Origin: Mytilinidion resinicola
Taxonomy: Eukaryota; Ascomycota; Dothideomycetes; Mytilinidiales; Mytilinidiaceae
Assembly: GCF_010093595.1 (NCBI RefSeq)
Contig: NW_022985443.1
Coordinates: forward strand, 25,577 to 89,576
Reading direction: 5' to 3'
DNA length: 64,000 bases
Position numbers and translations under genes: made by a program. Positions 56,256-64,000 of the stretch are shown piece by piece (position 1 is the first letter of the stretch; each line of letters starts with the position of its first letter). The notes beneath the pieces were generated by a model that saw nothing but the letters and a program-made list of their open reading frames with translations, made no database searches and was not told the DNA's origin.

Positions 56256-57290
56256 CGCGCAACATCTTTCGTAAGAAAACTTCTTAGCGAATCGGGTAAA
56301 ACTCATGGCGTTTCACTGTGATCACTATTGCGAAGGTTGCACTTTTGCCTGAGCCCTTGGCTGAAAGAAACTCATTATGTAGAGCACTATACAAGTACAA
56401 ACTCCGTTAGGGCAAAGGCCTTATTTCATCCTTGGTCAAGTGTCATCCCACTCCACACCCAAGTCTACGAAAAATGAGATTGAAAAGAGAAGGATCGAAA
56501 CTGCTCTAGTAATCTTTGGAAAGTATTGTTGGCTTAGACTAAGCTCCTAGAAGCTACGAAGCTAGGCATCTCTTTTGAGTGAACGGTCGCAGTATTATGC
56601 TATCAAAGATAAGATCTCTCTACAAATGTAGTACTTTAAATCACTTGTCCATCGCTTTTTAAGGTGATTTCTTGCGCACGGTAATAATATAGTACCACCC
56701 CATTTTGTGTATGAGAGTAAGTCAGGTCCTCTTGCTGCTTCGCACTCCCTGAGGCTGCGACCGGTCCAGCTGTCGACATCTCAGACGAGACGCTTTATTC
56801 TTTCCTTCTGAAGCACGCTCAAGGGTCAACGCGATGATGGGTGATCTAGGACGACACTTGAGCGGAGACTATCTCTTCTAATGAACATTATTGAGTTAGG
56901 AGGAGGTCTTTCGTCATGAAGACGGTGCGTAGCGAGACCCGTGATATGGGTGGAACTAGATTTTGTTGATTTTATTGTCTTGAACGCCCGACTTTGGTGA
57001 ATGCACACACATTTGCCTTGTTTCGTTCAACTTCGCCGCTCTTGTCCCTTTTTTTCATGCTTCTGCGTCCCTATACCGCGTTTCTACCCGGCATTCTTCT
57101 TGCAGCTGATGGCTGAATTACTTGCTCAGAGGATCGCAGGATGCCTCTCTTTCGGTCTCCAGGCTCTTCCTTCCGGTTTCCAGACCCTTGTTCTTGAGGA
57201 CTGTTGGCGGTTCTCGTCCAACGATGTTGCGAGTTTATTAGTACTGGATCAACGGGGCAGCATCAGGCGCCCCTTGACGCGGATTAGCGC
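56256..57290. other. Intergenic, no supported gene
   Basis: AT-rich near 56.5-56.7 kb. The short frames have no family resemblance. Confidence 0.4.
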
Positions 57291-57409
57291 AAGCTAGACG
57301 AGGCAGAGGAGATGTACCAAGGGGCACTGGAAGGATATGAGAAGGCATCCGGGCCCGACCACACGTCGACGCTTCAAACGGTTAACAGACTGGGGCAACC
57401 TCTAGAATA
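57291..57409 (+). pseudogene. TPR repeat fragment (kinesin-light-chain-like)
   Basis: A 39-codon piece reads LDEAEEMYQGALEGYEKA then GPDHTSTLQTVNRLG, one unit of the TPR type found at the C-terminus of fungal NB-ARC/TPR proteins. It stops at 57409 and has no start. It is an isolated relic beside the HET relic. Confidence 0.7.
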
Positions 57410-57529
57410 GCGTCACGTGAGCCCGCCGAAAATAGACCTCTGCCATCATGTTTCTCTACGGCTGAAAGGGGACTGACTAGCGGTGATGCCAAATTAGGAT
57501 CCCCGGGGGCCTGCCATTACCTCGACTTA

Positions 57530-58305
57530 ATGGCACTATTTTCTGGACCGGTGCAGTTCGCATCGACCAAAACAACATCCCAGAACGCAACCACCAAGTC
57601 CGGCGCCGCGCTTGTCATGGTCTGGCTAGGCCTCGCCGCCGACGACAGCGAATTCGCCATCCGGACCTTTGTAACATCCATTATGAGAAACCCTGTACTG
57701 GGCTCGTATGCAAGGAGGTTCCACGCCGTGCACCGCTTGTTATCCGGCACGTACTAGGAGCGAATGTGGATCGTTCAAAAGTTCATCCTTGGCCGCAACG
57801 TGCTCGTGTATTGCGGCGACGACTCCTTCTACTGGGAGGCTCTCTGGAAGTTCCTCCAAGCTTATGAAGCTCTTGCAGAACAACTCGGGGAGACAATCGG
57901 AATCTATACGCGGGGCTTGAGAGCTCGCTCGGCGCGAAGGTCGTACGCGCGAAGCAGCCTTCATCGAATCCTACCTGGGCCCCAGATCTCCCGCAATTGA
58001 TTCTGCAGTCGTCGGCTCAGAAGTGCAAGGATCCTCGCGACGTCTTTGCGCTGTTGGGAATACCCCTCAGCGTTGCTGTTTGGAGAGAGCAAAAAGCAGA
58101 GGGATTCCGAGTTGATTACTCTGGGAGTGCGGAGCAGGTGTACTCTGACGTGTTCCGCTACTTTGGCTCTACTTTAGAGCCTGCTGCAATGGAAGAGTTT
58201 TCCACGAAGTTAGTGGTGATCCTGGGGGTACAGTCATCTCACGAGGTCGTCAACGGTGCATATTTGTGGACCAAGGGTTTCGCCGCGAACGCCGAGCTGC
58301 TCTAA
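57530..58305 (+). pseudogene. HET-domain gene, broken
   Basis: Pieces of one HET protein appear in order across frames: VRIDQNNIPERNHQVRR (the IDAICINQ block), then after a shift VMVWLGLAADDSEFAIRT, YARRFHAVHRLLSGTY, a TAG, and ERMWIVQKFILGRNVLVYCG. The normal text at the stop is P-Y-W-x-R-x-W-I-V-Q-E, so the Trp codon TGG has become TAG. A final frame (57997-58305) reads CKDPRDVFALLGI and a DYS-x-S-x-x-x-V-Y segment, also HET-like. There are at least two frame breaks and one nonsense change. Confidence 0.75.
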
Positions 58306-58440
58306 ACCATGCTGGTATATTGTTTTTGAACACGCGGTACAGTCAATAGAACATTTCCTCCAGAACACCAAAAACGCCCGCTCCAGCCATACATTACACA
58401 TTTCTCACAGAACCACCATCCAGCCATCAGTCAAGTCCTT

Positions 58441-59893
58441 CTAAACCATATCCCTCGGAGCCTGCGCAGGCCGGCTGGGCGACGGGTCTCTCGACAAACG
58501 CCCCTCCGCTCCACCAGTCCTGTAATCATCATACCCCAGCAACTGCTGCTCCGCAACATCGCCATAGGCATGCGTCACGCCGTACTGCTGCGTTCCCGGC
58601 GCGGTTGGCACGTATGCGCCCGGGATGGGCGAAGTGCTGCGATACTGTTCCGTCTTCAACGGCTCCCGCGCCATGTCGTCCAACTCGCTGGTCCGCTGGC
58701 GCTTAGGACCTTGGCCGAAGCCGTGGCCTGTGGGCGAGCGCTTCTGGATCAAGAGAGTGATGGCATACATGGAGCCGCGGATGATGTCCGAGAGATTCAT
58801 CGCATCCAAGATGGCGCGCCACGTCGGCATGCGATAGGCGTCTGGGCGCATGTCGGAGTGGTAGACGCGTGAGCGGTAGGCGAAGTGGAAGGTGAAGGAA
58901 AAGGCCGTGGCCTCGAGACAGGTGAGGGTGGACGGGATGCCGTAGTAGATGTCGTCGTAGGTGAGCGTCTTGGAGGGCCTGAAGGTCTTGCCGGCCAGGA
59001 AGCCGAAGATGATCATCTGGAAGAACTGGAAGAAGACGACGCCTTTGAAGCAGACGAGCTTGGCGAGAGCGTGGTGCTTTGGGTCAAACTCTTTCTTAAA
59101 GCGGCCGTAGAAGCGGAAGACGGCGCTGATGGCGCCGCCGATGAGGAATGTGTCGGCGAGGAGGAGCTGGGTTTGTTAGATGGCTGTGGAATAGACTTGG
59201 GGGTGGATGGGGCGTACCCAGATGTGAGCGTACTTGGGACTCAATGAGTTCATGCAGTACTTGTTCGCGGCTTGAGTGGCGATCTCGATGATGCAGGATA
59301 TCGTCTTGGTGAAGGGGTATTGGAAGACGACAATCCAGGTGCGCTAAGTGCCGTATTAGTCGGTATTGCGTTGATGGCGGTTGGAGCTTTCTTACATTGA
59401 ACCACAAAAGACTGCCTCCTGGGATGACATTCCCTTTCCTGTCCTTGTTCTCTACGCCATTGAAGTAGGCATCCCGCATCTGCTCATCCGGACACACAAA
59501 CTCGACGTAGAGGAGGAAAAGCGCGGCAATGCAGAAGGCTTGGTAGGTTTCCTTGAGGGGTGATAGATATATGGAGTCGCTGTAGAAAATGATGGACAGC
59601 AATTCGAGGGCGCAGAATATGACTGGCATAAAAATGATGCGGACGTTCTGGCGTTGCTCCTTGGGGCAGGTGTATCGGTGGAGATGCTTCCAGATGAGAA
59701 ATAAGGCGCTCGCTGTGGTCAGGCCCAGACAGGCGTAGGCCATGTATTCCATCAAGCTTTTGGCCGTGATGCCGATGGATAGCTTGGCGCCATGTTCGTT
59801 GGGCTTCGGGCGCGCGCAGGTGAAGTTGCTGCTTTTGTCGCTTCCGAAGAGACTTCGAGTCAGAAGCTCGGGAAGGTCGGGGTGTTGGAGCAT
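58441..59893 (-). CDS. OST-alpha/TMEM184 (DUF300) family membrane protein
   Basis: Three exons on the reverse strand (59893-59396, 59343-59218, 59166-58441; introns 51-52 bp) join to 449 residues. The ATG at 59893 is used because the frame upstream has only a TTG. The protein has about seven membrane helices, with family patterns MEYMAYACLGLTTASALFLIW, RIIFMPVIFCALELLSIIFY, AFCIAALFLLYVEFV, the splice-spanning LLWFNRTWIVVFQYPFTKT and a C-terminal LVCFKGVVFFQFFQMIIFGF then the YYGIPSTLTCLEATAFSF helix. The tail of about 120 residues is polar and Pro/Gln-rich. Relatives are organic solute transporter alpha and vacuolar or plasma-membrane TMEM184 proteins of unclear role in fungi. It looks like an ordinary conserved gene and marks the end of the decayed region. 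Confidence 0.9.
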
Positions 59894-61465
59894 GTTGGCG
59901 AGGAAAACGGGTATTGAACGCAAAGTGCGTGCTAGGAAACGGCGTTGGCGGGGAGGGATAGGCAGGGGAGGAAAACGGAATAGTGCTGTTGCAAGATGTG
60001 GACTTTGATGATGAGAAGAGTGGCTCGAAAGGCTCCACGGATGCTTTATACACTAGCTGCAGCTATTCTTGCCAGCTGGAGGCCGGTTGAGGGCCGATTG
60101 CGCGCGGTGTTATAGCAGCACGGCCTCATTGCACACAGCATAGCCAGGAGATGTACGCTGCAGGGCTGCGAGCGCCGGGACCAACGACGTAGGTGGGTGG
60201 GTGCGGGGCAGCGTGAGAGGCCAATGGGCGGCATTGTCTCCGGCCATCTCTACCGCTGGCGTCGGCGGTGCAGAATCAAGCTTCAGCCCTGGCACCTGGC
60301 GCGACACGCTGCGTCGGGGTGTCGGCGCATACATTCAAGCTCACCAAGCATCGCCATCGTCGGCGCAGCTCCCGACGATCTCGGCCGTGTCGGCCAATCA
60401 GTGGCGTCGTCACTGCTTCGCGACTGTAACCGTGTTGGTGATGTCGCGCGCTGAAGGCTTGTCCAGGGCAACTTGCATCCCCAGGGTTCGAAGCGTCGCT
60501 GTGCTCCTCGCCTTGACCAGGCGTAAGACGGCGGAGCTATACACCGTTGAGCATTGCGGAATGGCCGTGTCAACGCCTGATGAGACAGCTCTACGGAATA
60601 GCGTGAAGCTGTCCATGGCCTAGACATTGCTCTCGAGGCCTCTCCACGGCCCCTCACGGCCCCTCCACGGCCCCTCCACGGCCCCATCCTGTGGCGCCCC
60701 AGCGGTGACTGGTGCCGTGGAGAGCATGTGGAGATGCCCAGGGGAGATAGGGAGACGCAGCCACGAGAGAGTCAGAGGCGAACAGGTCGCCCTGCCCAGC
60801 GCGCGCATTGGCTGCGAAAACGGCCTTCTCCATGCTGGCACACTGGAACTGCAATAAAAATAGGCAGTACAAGAGCCCGTCGTGCAGCAGATGCCTTCCA
60901 CCCCCAGACCCCTGGCCAGCACCAACAAACACCCCAGAAGGCTGAAGGAGCACCAATCACACCCCGGCCTGGCAGACGATAATGTTCGCGGAGGAGCCAA
61001 TCGCGCAATGAAGACGTTTGCGGAATAGGCTGCGACAGGGCACCAGGGCCTTTCCGAAGTTGATGCCCATCCTCGACATCATCCATGCGTACACCCACTT
61101 CAGCCACCAACACCACAACACTATAGCGACCATGCACAATGCAGTCATGATCCCGCCCTGTGGTACTGTGGTAGAGCAGGTGGTAGAGCAGGAGGCAGAG
61201 ACCGCAAGGCTGTGCTCCCACGCACTTTCCAAGCGTCCCTGCAGGCAAATATTCCGTCTTCCCGCGTCGAGCACGCCCCATCCGCGCCATCTCACAGGGG
61301 TCCCGAGATGTCCACTAGCACCGCTTATCCTCGCGCTCCCCGCTTCTTATCCTCCGACTTCTCTTCAGCGGCTCCTTTGACATCATGCCTACCAAGCTTT
61401 GAGTCTCACAATTCCACTCTATATTCTCTCACATCTACCAGTCTACATCTCATCACACCTTTAAA
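59894..61465. other. Intergenic, GC-rich, with a CCCCTCCACGG tandem repeat
   Basis: Promoter side of the DUF300 gene and of the proline-rich gene. At 60638-60684 four imperfect copies of an 11-bp unit (CCCTCCACGGC) are lined up. Long overlapping frames on both strands are products of the GC-rich composition; none shows a family feature. Confidence 0.45.
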
Positions 61466-62167
61466 ATGATCGTCACCGGCAAATACGTCTACAAGAAGTA
61501 CAAGAAGAGGAAGCAAGCAAAGGAAGACTCCCTAGCCGCCGACTCTGCCCATCACGACGAACTGGTCAACAGCGTCCAAAACCCCAGCCCATCAATACTC
61601 ATAACCGGCGATGCTGCAAACCCAAATCCAGCACTCTACCATGCACATCCACCACCTTACGCAGATGTCGAGCAGGCCATGCTTGCGCAAACTCAGCCCC
61701 CGTATTCGCCGTACAGTCCTCCGCACCAGCCACCGTCTCCATCTACCTTATCGCCGTCAGCAGCTTCGCCCTACCTGCAACACCAGCAGAATCTTTCGCC
61801 GACAGAGATCGCGGTTAGGGGGAGGTGGGTGTGGCAGCCGGACACGCCCGATATACCCACGCCGACAGCCACGGATTCTTCGTACACGGTCTCGCTACCT
61901 GCGCAATCTACGAAACCTCGGGTCGCCGAGCTAGAACCTGAAAGAGCGCCCGCCGAGCTCGCGGTTGGCAAGACGTTTGCATTCGAAAAGGATGTCGAGA
62001 ATGGCCCCGTCGAGCTACCAGCCGACCTACCATCGGCAGACGACAGCAGCGGCAGCGAAGACAATATGGTACCGAAGAAGCTAGGCCTCGAGAAGCATGC
62101 GCAGCGGGATCTGCCAGATCCTACGTCTTCGAAATTAGATCAGTACGGTTCCTCGCGTGAGTGCTGA
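61466..62167 (+). CDS. Hypothetical proline-rich protein
   Basis: One exon, 233 residues, from an ATG after a pyrimidine-rich leader. The N-terminus is basic (YVYKKYKKRKQAKED), followed by a Pro/Ser/Tyr-rich disordered region (SPYSPPHQPPSPST) and an acidic second half. Fungal orthologue-like proteins of this shape exist without known function. No membrane segment or domain is visible. Codon use is like the confirmed genes, which supports it being real. Confidence 0.65.
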   Translation: MIVTGKYVYKKYKKRKQAKEDSLAADSAHHDELVNSVQNPSPSILITGDAANPNPALYHAHPPPYADVEQAMLAQTQPPYSPYSPPHQPPSPSTLSPSAASPYLQHQQNLSPTEIAVRGRWVWQPDTPDIPTPTATDSSYTVSLPAQSTKPRVAELEPERAPAELAVGKTFAFEKDVENGPVELPADLPSADDSSGSEDNMVPKKLGLEKHAQRDLPDPTSSKLDQYGSSREC

Positions 62168-63312
62168 TTGGGAATATATTGACAAAATACAGGGCGACAA
62201 ACTTGGTCAGGTAGATGAGCAACTTCCGGGGCGTTTCAAGGAATACCAATACCAATGCTTTGAGTTTCTCAATATCACGATTACATTCCTACAACTTCTC
62301 ATATAGAATATTTTGCTCAATCACGTGACCTATTATCACCTTTATTTTCTAGCTTACGTCTCTTTTTCTCGCACATTCCCATCTCCACGGCAGTCCGCCC
62401 TACGAATGTGAAATCTCGATGTGTCAGTCTTCGATTTCATAACTCCTTATGCGATTGGGTACGTGATGCGGACCTCCTCGAAAGAACGCGAAACGAAGAT
62501 GCCACAGCCGTACCCTACCTCCTCGCTCTACGTTGCTTGCCACCTGTCTTCCATTGTCCTTGCGCTCTACGTTGCATGCTTGGTGGCCGAAACGATGGCC
62601 GAAGATATCAACGGCGGTGGTGAGCATGTGAGAAGCGAGGAGCGAACGACCTGAACTGCAGAGTAGAACCGAGCCTGATAGGGAAAGAAAGAGCAAAGAA
62701 TAAGCTGAATCCATACAGAAGGGCTCAAAGAGGAGCGCCCTGCGAAGAATCAAGGACGAAGAACGAGCACAAGAAGCCTAGGAGTACGTGTACTTGCTCT
62801 TGACAACGTACCTGGCAACCTGCTAGGCTGTTCATCTGCGCTGTAGTTACTGGATACAGCCACCAATGGGCCGTAGGAAAGCCCGCCACCACATCTGAAT
62901 TGCAGCTCAGAGTACGCCTCACGCCCTGAACGAGATGTTGAATCAAAACACAGCCCTTTTCTTGCTTGGTAGTATACGCGTTCCTCTGCGCGATGGAACT
63001 AATGCTTCTATTTTCATCCTTTTCTGGCCCGAGACTTTGATACCTCAGGTTGAAGTGCTACACCTCATCTGGGAGATGATTAGCTCCATACTTTATAGAA
63101 GCAGGCTTCGATACCACCTCATTGCAACATATTCGTCACTCACAGTCCGCAGCGCCCAACAGCCTTCCCACAACTCTTCAAAACTTCATTCTCTCTTACA
63201 CGTTAGCATCATTCCCGCCGCACAGTTTGCATACTTCCTATTGGATCTCTAGGAAGGTACAACGCTACCTCCAAACCGCATTATCGCACCCTCGAACATC
63301 CTCCTGCCCCGA
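62168..63312. other. Intergenic, no supported gene
   Basis: Short frames on both strands occur near 62.4-62.75 kb. None has family features. Confidence 0.35.
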
Positions 63313-64000
63313 GCGAAAGACTTCGCCTACTACCACTACAACCCTTCCAAAGCCGCCGCCATCATAATCCTTGTCCTCTTCACCACTTCTACCAGACGTT
63401 GCGAACAAGCGCATAGCATCCAAACTAAAACGGTGATACCTAGGCGGAGCTATGAACGCCTCGGGCTCCAACGCCTCAAAAGGCCGAACAGTCCTGGTCA
63501 CTGGCCTCTTCATCTAAATCATCTTCTTCAGTCTCTTCGCCATCAATAGCTTGGTCCTCATGGTGCGGCTCCGGAAGTCGCCCACCACAAAGTCGAAGCG
63601 CGTGCCCTGGATGAAGTTCCAAGGTTCTTTGCAGCCCTTTGTGTCCTTTTGGCGCTGGACCCTCGTCCGTTCGGTGTACCGTGTTGTCGAGTACATCCAA
63701 GGCCAAGATGGGATCATTATGGGCTATGAGGTGTAAATCTATGGATTTGATGCGACGCTGATGTTTATTGTTATACTGGCGTTCAGTGTGTGGCATCCGA
63801 GCGAAATCACGGCGTTGTTCTATGGTCGGAGGGTCGCGCGGCTTTTCTCCACATATCGAATTCTAGAGGAGGGTTTGGAGAGCACTCTTGAGCTTGGGAT
63901 GCAGACGTCTCATCGTCGTTCCAACCGTGGCATGCCGCCCCGTATTGCTACTGTACGGCAGATGGCCAGCATTCTAGCTAGCCAACGCGTTGTACAGAAT
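63313..64000 (+). pseudogene. RTA1-like membrane protein, broken, running off the window
   Basis: The relic opens with AYYHYNPSKAAAIIILVLF, the first helix of RTA1/lipid-translocating exporter proteins. It then jumps, with most of the middle helices missing, to GRTVLVTGLFI-stop-IIFFSLFAINSL, LRKSPTTKSKRVPW, TLVRSVYRVVEY and, after another stop, IYGFDATLMFIVIL and HPSEI. The first stop is TAA where relatives have Gln (CAA). The helix between VPW and LVRS is read in two frames. The frame then continues to the window edge. The family acts in sterol or drug-stress membrane transport; this copy is dead. Confidence 0.75.

Noticed and set aside
60620..61295. Long overlapping frames on both strands
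   Set aside because: They arise from GC-rich sequence and the CCCCTCCACGG repeat; none has domain features.
62408..62753. Overlapping frames on both strands, one with hydrophobic start
   Set aside because: No family signal and contradictory strands.
1..64000. CRISPR arrays, tRNA and rRNA genes
   Set aside because: Looked for and not seen; the window is fungal nuclear DNA and no cloverleaf was recognised by eye.

Overview
The window reads as nuclear DNA of a filamentous ascomycete (Pezizomycotina). Genes carry short introns of about 39-180 bp with GT...AG borders. It holds a type I reducing PKS, a Zn2Cys6 regulator, rhodopsin-like and RTA1-like membrane proteins, and several HET-domain genes. 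Many pseudogenes carry C-to-T or G-to-A type nonsense changes, as repeat-induced point mutation (RIP) would leave. I cannot name the species.

Region 1 (1-4.6 kb): the 5' part of a 2-oxoglutarate/Fe(II) oxygenase running off the left edge, a Dal5/pantothenate-type MFS transporter, and a broken SRPK-type kinase. Region 2 (5.9-36.0 kb) is a secondary-metabolite cluster whose genes are all open. In order: an A-T-TE (arylpyruvate quinone/furanone synthetase type) enzyme; a rhodopsin-fold membrane protein; a Baeyer-Villiger type flavin monooxygenase; a DUF3237 protein; a highly reducing PKS (KS-AT-DH-degenerate ER-KR-ACP, no methyltransferase or release domain); a polytopic membrane protein; a second FAD monooxygenase; an aldehyde dehydrogenase; a monocarboxylate-type MFS transporter; and a Zn2Cys6 transcription factor. 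The genes sit as divergent pairs (A-T-TE/rhodopsin, PKS/membrane protein, MFS/regulator), each with short palindromic or CGG-containing motifs between them. The inferred product is an A-T-TE derived aryl core and/or an unsaturated polyketide, trimmed by two flavoenzymes and an ALDH. Coupling of the two megasynthases is a hypothesis.

Region 3 (36-58.3 kb) is a decayed, allorecognition-like neighbourhood: two C2H2-family gene relics in tandem, a broken ankyrin gene with a Fungal_N-like start, HET relics sharing a direct repeat, a MITE-like element, and a broken remnant related to the C-terminal part of Tc-toxin A subunits. Two genes stand intact among them: a HET gene, and a gene for a V8-like glutamyl endopeptidase fused to five E-GFF hydrophobic segments. 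This last gene is the most novel object in the window. It looks like a self-processing protease carrying latent membrane-active peptides.

Region 4 (58.4-64 kb): an OST-alpha/TMEM184 family membrane protein, a proline-rich hypothetical protein, and an RTA1-like pseudogene at the right edge. Exon borders were set by hand from reading frame, GT/AG sites and family resemblance. No transcript data or database searches were used.
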